From Hermatobates lingyangjiaoensis (Eukaryota > Arthropoda > Insecta > Hemiptera > Hermatobatidae), in assembly GCA_026182355.1 (NCBI GenBank), contig JAPFBL010000068.1, positions 2,311,001 through 2,375,000 on the forward strand: a DNA stretch of 64,000 nt, written 5' to 3'. The first letter of the stretch is position 1. Every line of letters starts with the position of its first letter. Position numbers and translations under genes: made by a program. Below, piece after piece: positions 47,846 through 60,496 of the stretch. Under the pieces are notes generated by a model. It ran no database searches. It was not told the origin of the DNA and saw only the letters and a list, made by a program, of their open reading frames with translations.

Positions 47846-48936
47846 AAAAGTAGAACTCTTGACATTGCCAAACAGCCTTAGTCTTAGGGCAATCGTTAAA
47901 CTTCGTCTTTTTTTCATTTATCATCAAATATATCAAATATACAACATTGTATATTAGTGAATTTTTTGTACACAAACTTCATACCTCGTTGTAAATTATT
48001 TCATTTTTTTTAATAGGTTTATCAACATTTGTGATTATTAACATCATCAGTAACTTGTAATCAGCCAGGGACCTTATAATCTACGCTACTGGGGCCCTGT
48101 TCTTATTTTATTATCACAAGTGGTCTGCAGTGAACTTTATATCAACAACCATATTATCAGACTTTTGCAATTTTTAATAGTCAATTTTGCGAATTAATAT
48201 TTGCTTTATGATTTTTTTTATACATATTAAGAAAATCATTAGCTCCCATTAGATTTCAGCCCCTATAATCTTTATATGTAAAGTTCAAGGGAATGTTGAT
48301 TAATTCGACGTGGTTTGCATTCGTACGTGATCCCGTCAAACTGATCAAACTTATCCATCCATAGGTATTGATAAGTCGGAGTGGACTAGTACTCAGGTGT
48401 TCGGAGCCTAGGGTTCGGGGATGTTCTTGAGCCCGAAAACTAGACTCATAGACGACTCCTAAGACTACACAATGTAACAGGTCAGTGGTTAGATTATACC
48501 CATTACCCAATGGCCAGTATAATCTAATATATACATAATCCTTTTACTAGTTGTAATGTGTTATAAGTTACGTATTATTAACATTTAGGCATAAGTTAAT
48601 TTAGTATATGTTACTTTAATGTAAAATATATTTATTTTTCGGAGGCATACTTCTATCTACAGGGTTCCAGGTTTTATACAGAGGCGATGCTTTCATGTTT
48701 CGTATTTAACTTAACTGTTAATTATAAGACATTCGTCCCGACTTAACTAACTGAAAAGAATGATAAACTTTGACACATGCATTTTGACTGCATTCAGTCA
48801 TTCATTAAGGACAAATACTAACACTGAAGGCAACCTAACCAACTTTTCTCAACAAAAGTAGTGAATCATATTAAAATAACCATTTTCAATTCACTTATTT
48901 AGGTGCTAAAATAGGTTTAATAAATGGCAATAGAAC
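47846..48936. other. No gene seen
   Basis: 48300-48500 is less AT-rich (GGAGTGGACTAGTACTCAGG, GTTCGGAGCCTAGGGTTC) and could be a SINE-like piece, but no clear boxes are present. The 84-codon minus-strand frame there has no domain. Confidence 0.4.
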
Positions 48937-49492
48937 TCATTCAAGGACAATGATTAATTTTGATATGACTATTCTGACTGAGGTCATTTAAGGATACTGA
49001 TTAACTCTGATACACACTGAGATCCATGATTAACACATTAAGGACAATGTTAATTTTGATATGACTATTCTGGCTTAGGTCATTTAAGGATACTGATTAA
49101 CTCTGATACACACTGAGATCCATGGATTAACACATCAAGGACAATGTTAATTTTGATATGACTATTCTGGCTTAGGTCATTTAAGGATACTGATTAACTC
49201 TGATACACACTGGGATCCATGGATTAACACATCAAGGACAATGTTTATTTTGATATGACTCTTCTGGCTTAGGTCATTTAAGGATACTGATTAACTCTGA
49301 TACACACTGAGATCCATGGATTAACACATCAAGGACAATGTTAATTTTGATATGACTATTCTGGCTTAGGTCATTTAAGGATACTGATTAACTCTGATAC
49401 ACACTGGGATCCATGGATTAACACATCAAGGACAATGTTAATTTTGATATGACTATTCTGACTTAGGTTATTTAAGAATAATGATTAACTTT
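48937..49492. repeat. 97-bp tandem array, 5-6 units
   Basis: AGGACAATG starts at 48944, 49041, 49138, 49235, 49332 and 49429, exactly 97 bases apart. Each unit reads TTAATTTTGATATGACTATT, AGGTCATTTAAGGATACTGA, ACTCTGATACACACTGNGATCC. The inner units are nearly identical and the outer ones are diverged, as expected from unequal exchange. TCATTCATTAAGGACAAATA near 48800 may be the remnant of a further unit. Confidence 0.95.
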
Positions 49493-50195
49493 AGGATATC
49501 CACTTCTGCTTCCCTCATTCAAGGACACTGATTTACTTTATGCTATGGACTCCGCTTTACATTTACTAATACACCTAAAAGACACCTAATCACGAACCCA
49601 ACCAAAGCATTGATTAAATCCCAAAAAATGAATCGCAGCTATAAATAAACGTAACCATATATAGTTTTACAACATAAGTATTTCTGGGAAATTTGATAAT
49701 AAAGTGACGAATAAAATAATAATTTCATTATATTTTCTCTCAAGTAAAATATGTATATGTAAAGCATTAAATAATTTTTATTGGGTTTCATAATTTTGTC
49801 TTTGTTGACGATTTATCAAAAACGCGCTTAACTCGGGTAAAATAGGACTAAAATATCCATCTAATACTGAGTAATACTAACATATGTACTTTTTTCCAAA
49901 AATATTTCTATATTAAATTTTCTAAAAATGATAGTTTATAATAAAAATAGATAAGGAAATCTAAATATGACAATTAGATAAACATTGTATGGCTAATAAA
50001 AGTAATGGAAGTGTTGTTATCTGCAGTTTTAGATAAGGGCGGAGGATTTCGTGGAATAACATGTCGCTGGCGAGACAGCACTATTATATCTGCACACTAG
50101 TGTCAGCTTTTGCGTGAGAACGTTATTCAGTGGTGACCGTGAACTTTTCAAGACACAGGGAAAGCACTGCCTTCACTAGACTGGTAGAGGTAACG
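49493..50195. other. No gene seen
   Basis: AT-rich DNA between the two satellite arrays. 50040-50130 is GC-richer with no recognised motif. Confidence 0.5.
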
Positions 50196-50199
50196 ACTT

Positions 50200-51480
50200 A
50201 ATGCGTATACAATTAACTATTGCGTATAAATGTAACAAATCAAAAATAGACTTGTTTCATTTATACAAAGCTGAAATTGGATATAGATTTCAATATCGTA
50301 CTACTTCTAAAGTGTAGTAATCTTAAAAAATAATATTTTTAGTGTCTCGTGGATTTTCTTGTCTTGTTTGAGATCTTCAAAAGTCATGATTTATATTTTA
50401 ATATCAGCGCTGTTTAGCCACTACTTTGGCATATGATACACGTGATGGATGGACAATGTGGTGCACAGGATACAAGTACAGATTTGACCCACGTGACCTA
50501 TAATCCTCGTGACTGATAGAATCAATGTGACAGATAAGATTCGCGTTACGGATCAAATCCACAGATATGATGAGCGTTACGGGTATGATCCACGTGACAT
50601 ATAATCCTCGGGACTGATAGAATCAATGTGACAGATAAGATTCACTTTCAGATCAAATCCACAGATAGGATGAGCGTTACGGGTATGATCCAACGTGACA
50701 TATAATCCTCGTGACTGATAGGATCAATGTACAGATAAGTTCATTAAATTATAAATGTAAAAATCAAAATGACTTGTTTCATTTATACAAAGCTGAAATT
50801 GGATATAGATTTTAATATCGTACTACTTCTAAAGTTTAGTATCTTCAAAAATAATATTTTTAGTGTCTCGTGGATTTTCTTGTCTTGTTTGAGATCTTCA
50901 AAAGTCATGATTTATATTTTAATATCAGCGCTGTTTAGCCGCTACTTTGGCATATGATACATGTGATGGATGGACAATGTGGTGCACAGGATACAAGTAC
51001 AGATATGACCCACAATCCTCGTGACTGATAGAATCAATGTGACAGATGAGATTCACGTTACAGATCAAATCCACAGATACGATGAGCGTTACGGGTATGA
51101 TCCACGTGACATATAATCCTCGTGACTGATAGGATCAATGTGACAGATAAGATTCACGTTACAGATCAAATCCACAGATACGATGAGCGTTACGGGTATG
51201 ATCCACGTGACATATAATCCTCGTGACTGATAGGATCAATGTGACAGATGAGATTCACGGGTCAGATCAAATCCACAGATACGATGAGCGTTACGGGTAT
51301 GTGCCACGTGATATATAAACCTCGGGACTGATAAAATCAATGTGACAGATAAGATTCACAATACAGATCAAATCCACAGGTAGGATCAATGTTACGGATA
51401 TGATCCACATACGCATGTAATCGATGTAATGGTTAGGACCCAAGTGACAGATTTGATTTACGTATAACAGCGGGCGATTT
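50200..51480. repeat. 101-bp tandem array with a higher-order duplication
   Basis: ATCCTCGTGACTGATAG recurs at 50503, 50604, 50705 and again at 51015, 51116, 51217 and about 51318, mostly 101 bases apart. Units contain CACGTGACATATAA, TCAATGTGACAGATAAGATT and GATGAGCGTTACGGGTATGA. A 250-base lead-in (ACTTGTTTCATTTATACAAA to GATACAAGTACAGAT) occurs at 50249 and again at 50771, offset 522. The lead-in plus several units was therefore duplicated as a block. Confidence 0.94.
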
Positions 51481-52862
51481 CTCATTTGGTGTGTAATCTC
51501 GTTATATGCTCGATTCTAGTAACTATAAATTTGTTTATTATTTGTTTTTTAATTAATTTTTATTATACAAATGAATTAATTTGCAGTGAGCTTTGTTCTA
51601 AATAAAGATGACATTATTTTTTTTACCTTTCTCGAGAGTCCTTATAGTTGCAGAATTGCCATGTTGGTACATGTATATCTTCAAATTGTTGTCTCAATCA
51701 GTGTAAGTTTCACAGCCCAAGATTTGATTTTTATATTTCGGTGTCTACAAAACTGGACTACTTAACTAACCCGAATGAGTTTTTAACACAAGATTTTGAA
51801 ATAGCCATAAATGAAGGAAACTCTAATGGATGGACATCCTATGCATTAATCCAGTTTAGAAACTACCGGCTGACCGCCGAACTTCCTACTAACAATCAAT
51901 GAATGTTGTGTTCAGTTTAGCTAAACTTTATTAAGTATGATAATCATTAATTGATCGCTCATAATTTTAATCGTATGTTTCTGAGGCTCATTTTTTTATT
52001 ATTTTTTTTTAATATTTGAGAAGTAGATCGACCGATTGCTAGTTTTTTGGGAGGCATAGCTGAACAAAAGTGGCGTTCAAATGTGATGAAAAACAATTTG
52101 TTGAGCGTTGACATTAATGAAAACGTCGAAAAAATTATTTCTATATAAATAAAAATTTGGGATTATTATTTATTTAGATACCACTTTGCATTGAAGTTTA
52201 ACAATACGCAGGTGTAAAGAAACAATTTAAAATAAATGAATTCAGACACAAAAATTAAAATTTCTATCGAAACAGTTTTTTGAACTCCTAAACCTCCGTT
52301 TTCATGTATGTACATGAAGTAATGCACATAAAAAGTCTACATTATTTAACTTGCCATGCTCTGCTTAATGCTATTCAGAATATATGAGCTGTGATAATGA
52401 CGTGTTCATTTCAGAATGTATTATAATGCTGCCTAATTATGGTGTCTTTGATTTGTTGCTGTAATTTAATAACAGGAATTAGATGTGCTCAATTATGAAT
52501 ATGATACAGCTCATTAGTACGTAGAAATTAAGGCGTACAGACAGATACCCTACACAAAGACATTCCCCTTTATATAATAGTATAGATTTATTTTTCCCTG
52601 CTACTGTTTGAATAGAGTTTGAAATTTCAGTTTGATATTTTATTTCTATAGTCTATAATACAAAATTTTAAAATTAAAAAGGGTTGTTAAAACAGAAAAT
52701 TCAAAACTGTGTTGACTTAGTCCATTAGTTTATGTAAACGATAAAAAACATATTAAAAAAAAAAAAAATGTTTGTATACGTAACGAACTCTGTCCGCATT
52801 AAACATATTCCAAAAACATTGTGCAGCAAACTGTATAAAAGCCATATATCATTTGATTTATA
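51481..52862. other. No gene seen
   Basis: The 84-codon frame at 51648 has mixed composition but no domain I know and no splice signals that would extend it. The remainder is AT-rich. Confidence 0.45.
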
Positions 52863-52865
52863 TAG

Positions 52866-53128
52866 TTCAATATAGACAAAGAAACATAGATAAATCAAAA
52901 GAACTCACTTACAGTCTCTAATTTTCGGTTTAAACCGTCTTCAGGAGAGATAAGAGAAGAAAACCAATCGCACTGGTTCAGAGACGGTCTCCAACCGTTG
53001 GAGACCGTCTCTGAACCAGTGCGATTGGTTTCCTTCTCTTATCTCTCCTGAAGACGGTTTAAACCGAAAATTAGAGACTGTAAGTGAGTTCTTTTGATTT
53101 CTCTATGTTTCTTTGTCTATATTGAACT
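52866..53128. mobile_element. Near-perfect fold-back, 130-bp arms, family G
   Basis: The arms meet at CCAACCGTTGG (centre 52996). Each has TTGACTATATTG-like ends, GAACTCACTTACAGTCTCTA (left sense) and the core. On the plus strand of the right arm this is CTGAAGA (53048), a CGGTTT/AAACCG palindromic hairpin, GAAAA, and GTAAGT at 53080-53085. TCTCT before the core pairs with AGAGA after it. The two arms differ at only a few positions (AAGAAAACC against TTTCCTTC). Confidence 0.88.
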
Positions 53129-53189
53129 ATATTTGTCCGTTTTGGATCGTATTTCAAACGAAAAAGTATTTGATTTATATACACATATG

Positions 53190-53645
53190 AAGTTCAAAAC
53201 CATAAGGAAAAAGAAAAACAAAAGAAATAAATGCTCTAGAGCCTTTCACTTTATGTCACCAGAGAGCAATCAATGAAAGAAAAGAAGAAGGTAACAGAAA
53301 AGTTAACCAGGAGGAAGGTAACTTTTTAACAGCTGGAAAATTTAACTGACAATATAGTTTAATAAATAAAAAAATATACTACTAAAATTAAACAATACAA
53401 AATATAAAGTAAAAAAATAAATAATAAAGAAACTAAAAAAAAATATAATAGACTTTTCAAATATAGTATATAGAAAAAATTTAATATAGATTCTAAAAAT
53501 AATAAAAATTTCTAAAGTAACAGAAAAGTTAACCTTTTTTCGTTCTTTGATTGCTCTCTGGTGACAAAAGTTGAAAGGCTACAGAGCATTTTTTCATTTC
53601 CTTTTTTTTTCCTTGTGGTTTTGTACTTCATATATATATATATAT
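53190..53645. mobile_element. Fold-back of family B, arms about 100 bp
   Basis: Left arm (minus sense): CTCTCTGGTGACATAAAGTG, AAAGGCTCTAGAGCATTTAT. Right arm (plus, 53548-53640): GCTCTCTGGTGACAAAAGTT, GAAAGGCTACAGAGCATTTT. TAACAGAAAAGTTAACC also repeats in inverted order near 53290 and 53518. The right arm ends in TA repeats. Confidence 0.72.
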
Positions 53646-53670
53646 ATTATATATATATATATATATATAA
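53631..53670. repeat. (TA)n tract
   Basis: About 38 bases of TA with one TTA step. It separates two family B copies. Confidence 0.93.
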
Positions 53671-53689
53671 TTAAATGTTATATAACTTT

Positions 53690-53880
53690 TATACGGTTTG
53701 CTGCACTTAATTTGATTGATTACAGTTCTTTTTTTTTTTTGGTTGCTCTCTGGTGACATAAAGTGAAAGGCTCTAGAGCATTTATTTCTTTTGTTTTTCT
53801 TTTTCTTTGTGGTTTTGGACTTCATTGATCACATCACGTGTTTAATTGTGAATTTTTTGCATTTATATACGTATGTATTA
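53690..53880 (+). mobile_element. PLE-type terminal repeat, family B
   Basis: GGTTGCTCTCTGGTGACATA, AAGTGAAAGGCTCTAGAGCA, TTGTGGTTTTGGACTTCATT and GATCACATCACGTGTTTAAT, ending in TTTATATACGTATG. It is the cleanest family B copy. Confidence 0.7.
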
Positions 53881-54017
53881 TTAAAAACCGGAGCAGTTTG
53901 TACATTTATGACCTTTTAGTAAGTATTATTTCTTCTTAAATGCAAAAACCGCTGTGGTTTTCAATAATATTTGTATTGAAATAGATTTGCTGCCTATTCA
54001 ATCAAATATATATATAT

Positions 54018-54202
54018 ATAAATGAAAAAAGACAACAAATAGAAGAGGCGAGAAAACTTACTGGATCGATATTTCGAACTGAAGTTCGTCGTCAGGGAAC
54101 GACGAACGTCGAAGTTCTTTCCCTGACGACGAACTTCAGTTCAAAATATCGATCCAGTAAGTTTTCTCGCCTCTTCTATTTGTTGTCTTTCTTCGTTTAT
54201 AT
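54018..54202. mobile_element. Fold-back with about 85-bp arms, family H
   Basis: The arms 54023-54099 and 54117-54200 share AAAGACAACAAATAGAAGAG, GCGAGAAAACTTACTGGATC and the core CTGACGA / C / GAAC-TTCA-GTTC. GAAATATCG follows in the left arm but AAAATATCG in the right (54123). GTAAGT lies at 54157-54162. TCTGTCCGGTTTGGACCGTT follows, as after the family G fold-back (TTTGTCCGTTTTGGATCG), which links the two families. Confidence 0.85.
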
Positions 54203-54234
54203 ATCTGTCCGGTTTGGACCGTTTTAATATTTTG

Positions 54235-54238
<4 letters not shown>

Positions 54239-54276
<38 letters not shown>
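54239..54276. repeat. (TA)n tract
   Basis: About 37 bases of TA directly after the family H fold-back. Confidence 0.93.
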
Positions 54277-54280
<4 letters not shown>

Positions 54281-55688
54281 TTAAACCATAAAAATGTCAA
54301 ACGATTCCCAACTGCGTATGCCATTCTTTTAGGTACTAAAAAATTATACCCCCGTCAACTGAACTTTCTTTGGAAATTACTGCTAGCTATAAATATAAAA
54401 GTAATTTTAATTATTTATATGTAATTTTTAAACATCGTAATTTTATGAATTGTTTCAACAATTGTTTCTAATGATTTAAATTAATACAACATTTTTATAC
54501 TAAATTACTCATTGATTATCCTTAAATGACTATAATTATAAAATGTTAATTAACTATTAATTAATTATTTGTCCTTTTAAATAAGGTGGATATACCTAAT
54601 ATGAGGAGAAATGTAAACCTTATGATAACAGGAAATATTTTAGAATAAATAGTAAAAAAATGTGATAAATGTTGGTACAATAAACTAAGAAAGCTGAAGA
54701 AGGAAAGAAATGAAGCGGATGAGTAGCAGAGGGAACAAGATATTGCGGGATTGCATAGTCCTGCAACGAAATCAAGCATCAAGGAAACAAAGACATCATT
54801 TGAAGTACTGGTCTTTAGACTTGACTTCCACAAGGATGCAATGGGAGCAATGAAAGAGTGTCTGAAGAACAGCTGAAGGGTAACAAATAAACTACATGTC
54901 CCAGGGAAATAGCGATTCTACTCGTATATATCTGATTACAATGGTGGAGTGAGCGTAATCGAGGAAAGAGACTTTATATTAGAACAAAGACGTGACAAAC
55001 TCTACAAGTCAAACAACTCCCGACAAATGTTCTTGCTTTTTGTGATATTGTCTAGTTTTTAAGAAATAAGTGTTGATTTAAAAGAATTTAAATGATTTGA
55101 AACGTTTTTTACTTTACTTTCCTTGGATATAGAAATATTATTTTAAATTTAACCAACTAATTCAAGCTTAATTATTGTTTGACTTTCACAGTAGACATCC
55201 ATCATGAGCACGAAAACCTTGGAAGTAAATTAAGTTGAAGGACGTTTCTATTTCGGTAAGGAAGACAAGTCGATGTGAACGGCAAGTGTAAGATGGATGA
55301 GGACTTGGCAAAGTCGACGCCTAAGTACATGACTCTGATTGATAACTGGACATTCTATCTAACCACTTCAATCATTAAACAAAACTTAGGACAACTTTAT
55401 TTTTTATTTTTTGAACTAAATTTTATTACTTGTTTAGATAACTTATTTAGTCCACTAGATGGCTTACTTTACTTCATTGCCAACGTTTAGAGTACTGAAT
55501 GAATATTGACCCATAAATCAACCAGCTATATTGAACAATATTTTCGAACTACTAAACCTTGCTTCCCTACCTGTACCATTGGATGTTTATTTTGAAACAT
55601 TAAATAAAAATCTGGAGTGGCCTGCACTCTACTTTACTATAAGTAACTTAATGTCAAATTTCTTGAGTATATAAAACATAACGTCTCA
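54277..55688. other. No gene seen
   Basis: The 90-codon minus-strand frame at 54833 and the 71-codon frame at 55275 have no known domain. I see no repeat homologue here. Confidence 0.45.
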
Positions 55689-55689
55689 T

Positions 55690-57230
55690 TTAACCATAAC
55701 ATATATATCTAAATGGGATATAATTATTAGCATTTCATTCGTGAGGTAGTACAGATAGTGATTGAAGGACATATCAATTTATAAGCTTATTTTTGTACAT
55801 CACAAATAATTTATTATTTGCAAATAATTTCATTAGTATAACTACAGCAGTAATAACATTTTTGAAAAACCAAAGTGAACATTTCTTGAAACGAAATATT
55901 CTCCTACAAGAGAACATGGCTTTTGTTCAAAAAGCCAGTGGATTTCTTACATCGTTTACTTGACATCGTTCTACATTGATTATTAAAGTAAAATTTTCAA
56001 ATTTAAAACAGGAAAATACCCTTTTTTTTCTCTGAAAAACAGCGGAGAAAATGTTGTTTTAAGGTGATTTATAATTAAAGATGTACGATAATTCATTTAT
56101 TAATCTCTAAACGAAAGATTTCAATTTTCAATTATCTTTTACATTTTTGGTTTTTTACAGAATTATTATAATGGGAATTTTATGGCTTCTTAGTATTTAA
56201 CAAGATCATTTTCCTTCCCCTTTGTCAAATAACATATATACGATTTTTTTCTGAGTAGGTGTTATAATTTTCCTGCACATATTATTCCTCTTACATCTCA
56301 TATAAGTCAATAAACGTTTTAAATTGTTCCTTTATAAATATCAATTTTATATCAGTGGATTTGCTCAAAAAATTTCTCAATGTAAACAAAGTAAAAAAAT
56401 ATAAAAAATTCGACAAGTATGGCAGGTGATCTCTTAGTCTAGGATAAACAAAGGGTTTTTATATCGTTATTGCTCTTTCCTGTAATTGAAACTTTATGAA
56501 TTTTTTTTTATGAACTGCTAATTTTTTGTTCCATTTTTGGTCAAATTTTCATTATTTTTTAATCAGCCGTTTAGCGTCAAAAAAACATTTTCTGAAAACA
56601 GAAATCGTACTGTAACGCCCCTTTAGCGAATGTAATTTTGAAAAAAAATATCTCAACTCATTCTACCCATAATGTTCTATTTATAGGTATAGTTTCATTC
56701 TTGTCCGTCAAACAGTATGGCTTGTATCGCTCTCACAAGGTTTGAGATTGAATTATAAGTCAAAATTTTTACATTTTATTGAAAAAAAAATATTTCCTGT
56801 TGATTTAAAATTCTGAATATATTTTTCGTTTGTTTTATTTGTAACCCCAAAGATAATGTCAAAATTTCAAAACTCTAGGGTTATCAGTTTAGGAGAAATA
56901 AATGTTTTAAAAAAAACGGTTTTTGGCAAAAAAAGTGACTTTCCCATCATGCATAATTCTTCGCAAACAATAGGGACCTTCTTCCCTATGAGGCCCATTT
57001 TTGTGTAAAATATGAACTTGATCCATCAAAGATTCTGGACCGTAGCGTGGTAACAAGCAATGCTAACACACTCACCCACCCACCCACCCACCCACACACA
57101 CACAGACATCATCGTAAAAACCTCATAAAACGACTTCTGGGACCTCAAAACATGTAATTCCGTCAAAATCTCGAGATCGAATTTTTTCACGATCACTATA
57201 CTTTACTTATAGTAAAGTAAAAAAAAATTT
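55690..57230 (+). mobile_element. Dispersed repeat family D, longest copy
   Basis: The left part matches 42690-43220 and the right part matches 12790-13160, so the three copies together define one family of at least 1.5 kb. The 3' end reads CACACACACAGACATCATCG, ACGACTTCTGGGACCTCAAA, ATGTAATTCCGTCAAAATCT, CGAGATCGAATTTTTTCACG and a terminal ACTTTACT/AGTAAAGT stem-loop. No reverse transcriptase or transposase is visible. It may be the untranslated tail of a longer element. Confidence 0.78.
57064..57105. repeat. (CCCA)n and (CA)n tract inside family D
   Basis: CACCCACCCACCCACCCACC runs into CACACACACA. Other copies have only CCCACCCACACACA here, so the tract grew after insertion. Confidence 0.85.
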
Positions 57231-60042
57231 AAAATATAGTACATTAAATACAGCATACAATGAATACAAATATATTCATGACAAAGACTATAGGGAGCCA
57301 CAACATTTAAGTCAAATTAGAAACAACCTGGTATGAAACACAGGCGCCTTTGTTCACCTTATTATTAATATAGACTTTTTCAAAAATTATATTCTCATTT
57401 TTATTAACTATTAATAACTGGATAAATCACTATTTGTACTACCTATAACATTGAAAGCTTAATAAACATCTCCCACTTAGACATTTATATTATGATTAAT
57501 TAATTTTCTTTTACAAGATTCAATTGCCTTCATAAAAGATAAAACATCAAAACAATTAACTGAATGAAGCATTAACAGTTTTATCTATATGTTGGTTAGA
57601 AACAACACCCTTCATAGATTATTCTACATGGGGTTTTAAAGTGAACACAAATGATCTCCTCAATTGAATATGTTCTAATTTCAACGAAAGGGCTGTATTC
57701 TGATATATTGACGGATCGTAAATTAAAAATGAAAATAGTTTGCATAATTTGATCTTCATGTGTTCACCTAGAAGAAGGAAATACCTGGGAATGAGTTTGT
57801 AAATAATTTGGAAATATTTGGAACCATACAAACACCCTGCAGTCTCGAGCAGTTGTACACTACACCTCTCAGCTTTCACTGAAGTGAAACTGACAAACAG
57901 ATCTAGAAGAGAGCAGTTAAAATATGGGGAGAATAACAGGATCGATTTAGTTTAAATAGTTCATTTCAGCTTAACTTACATCTGTAAAGGGCATTATATC
58001 ATTGTGGAGAGAATTTAAATATATATGGACCATCATGAGAAATTTATTTCCTAACCACTATGAATGGAAGCTGTATTTGACATTATACGAAGAATGCAGA
58101 CTCTCTATCAAGAAGAGATAGAAACCTATGATTATATTATATCTGAAGGCGAGCCAATCACTATAAGGAGAGGATAAAGATCATACCTAATACTATAAAA
58201 GTAAGGATACTTCTGATTGCACTTTTATGAAGGTCATTAAAGAACATAAAATATGAAGTTGAATTGAGTTCTAACGATGGGTTGTACATGTACAATACTC
58301 GTATTACAGGTATTGTCGTGGAGAGTACGTGTCCAATGAGATGTATCGTTCTACCCGCGGTATTATAATTTTAATAATGGCATATTGATCAATGTTTCAA
58401 GTTTCTTCTACCTGATAGCATGATTATAGCCACATGTATATACAACGTACATTATTGATTAAAGTCTATCTATAACCTGATTAAAATAAAGCAAAAAAAA
58501 TCAGTTGGTTGCCAGCCAGTTTAGCATTATATTTCCCTTCAGTAAAGTTGAGTGTAGGCCACTCCAGATTTTTTTTCGGCCATTGAAAAACTTGCAAATT
58601 ACTTTGTTTGACTGTTAACTAAAGCTGAACTGAATGTTTTGTTTAAATTGGCGAAGAGCTGAAGGAGAAGTGACTAAATGCTAATGATGCGCCAAGGTCG
58701 AGGTGGCGCTGGATTCCAAACAATACCCATGATTTGTGGACCCCGCCTGTCAGAGTATCCCATTCACTGTCTCAGACATACCTAATTAACCACAACTAAT
58801 TAGATCTACATTTCTTAACAACAATTTATGGCCAAAAAAAGTTATTTATTTTCTTTTTTTAAGGATCGTTCATTATACGTTAATTTGTCCCCCCCCCCCG
58901 TCCATCCTTAAAAAAAAAATTGAATAGCTTCAAAAAAGTTATTGAGAAAAATAAAGTATTAATTATTATAATTATATGAAACTTTATCAAAAGCGTTCTT
59001 CCTTTCACCTCTTTGAGTTTTAATTATTTTTATTCTTTTCACGTCCTTCAACGAGAAATATCCTTTAATGAACATACAGAGTGTTTGCTTACATACAATA
59101 AATCTATTTAGAGTTCTTTAGGAAAATAAAATGCTTTATTTTTTTTAACATTTCTGTTGTGACATGAGTCACTATTACGTGAAGATTATAACCTTCAAGC
59201 TTTAAGCGAAAATATCAAAGTAGTTCTTACATGACTGAAAGTATACTTTTAATGAAACATAAAATGTGTATTACCAGACGAATAAACAAATAAACGAATA
59301 AATGTATTCTTATCAGGCTTAAGAGATTAAGACTTAAGTTCTTCAATAAATCAATATAATTAGAATCATTTAGTACTATCATATATGCTTAACCTTTAAA
59401 CTACAACATAAAATAATAGCATAATATTTAAAAATCTCCTGTTTGGTATACTTAATTTCTACCTCTGGTTAAGTGGGGTAACAGTGAATAAGAACAGTTT
59501 TATTTAGTTGTATTATTGATTATCGTTCTTTTATTGATTAAAAGGATAATTACCATCTGTAATGATAAAATTATATTGCTGATATATTAGTTTGTTGAAA
59601 AACTAATGTCTATCCTTTAAACCTTATATAACAGATTTCCTTTATTCTAAAGTATAGTTCAAATTAAACAGAGTCACTAAAACAAAGTTACTATTATGTC
59701 TCTATTTGGCTTTTAGGAAAGTACATCTAGACCGTTTGCCTGTGACAAACCATATTACTAACATCAACTCTCTTTACCTTAGTAAGATTTTAGGGGTTGG
59801 ATCCTTTCTGAGTAGATATATTTAACAATTTCAATTTGGATATAGAAACAAGGGGTGTATAATTTACACAATACGCCATATTCAGGAGACTTGTTACATA
59901 AAAAATAATATAAAAAGTTGCATTTTCAATTTCACTTACTCTCAATAGGAAATATAAAGATATGAAAGTGCATTACATTAGGGTAAACATTTGTTTTGAA
60001 ATTCAATTCGATCTATCGACAATTTTCATGGGAAATACACGC
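57231..60042. other. Long AT-rich stretch without a recognised gene
   Basis: The 86-codon minus-strand frame at 57879 has no known family. A short C run lies at 58891. A less AT-rich spot is at 58680-58760. No repeat homologue was found. Confidence 0.45.
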
Positions 60043-60043
60043 T

Positions 60044-60048
60044 TTAAG

Positions 60049-60096
<48 letters not shown>

Positions 60097-60241
60097 TGAA
60101 ATTCATATATTTGGGGAACAGTCCTTCATTTATGCATGTGAGATTAAATTTTCTACCCACTTTTGTCTTAATTAGTTTTCTGGATTTCTTTTCCAAATCT
60201 CGTAGTCTTACTTTGGTTTCTTTAGGATATCTAAGGACCAC
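60044..60241 (-). pseudogene. PLE ORF N-terminal stub joined to (TA)n
   Basis: On the minus strand YPKETKVRLRDLEKKSRK, LIKTKVGRKFNLTCIN and EGLFPKYMNFK, then IYIYIY from a 44-base TA tract (60049-60092). The protein is nearly identical to the plus-strand stub at 60670 in the shared part. The stub abuts the C-terminal fragment at 60260 in opposite orientation. Confidence 0.78.
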
Positions 60242-60259
60242 ACAGAAAGGTTACATAAA

Positions 60260-60496
60260 GTGAAGCTGACCAGGGAAATGCTTACAAACAACACCGAAAT
60301 ACTATATCAAGAACGCGATCACAGCCGATTAGGTATTGTAGAGGCCCTGAATATTTTGGAAAAGAGACCCAGTATCAATAATCAAACTGCAAGTTTTGAA
60401 AACGTATTGAAGTTGCACATGGGACAGTTCCAACCTCAACATATAGGAAATTCAACAAGGAATGAAGAAACTGAAGACATACCTGTGTCTGTATAA
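60260..60496 (+). pseudogene. PLE endonuclease C-terminal fragment
   Basis: MKLTREMLTNNTEILYQERD, HSRLGIVEALNILEKRPSIN, NQTASFENVLKLH and a stop at 60496. EIL..E.....R...EAL.I....P.IN.QT is the conserved end of the GIY-YIG endonuclease of Penelope-like elements. The GIY-YIG catalytic part is missing. The terminal repeat and the next ORF start follow on the same strand, so this is the end of one unit in a tandem arrangement. Confidence 0.75.

Noticed and set aside
48937..51480. CRISPR array
   Set aside because: Units of 97 and 101 bp are contiguous with no repeat-spacer alternation, and the DNA is eukaryotic.
53571..54324. Frames ending in IYIYIY
   Set aside because: They are translations of TA microsatellites attached to repeat DNA. 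Only those that begin with the PLE N-terminal pattern were kept, as pseudogene stubs.
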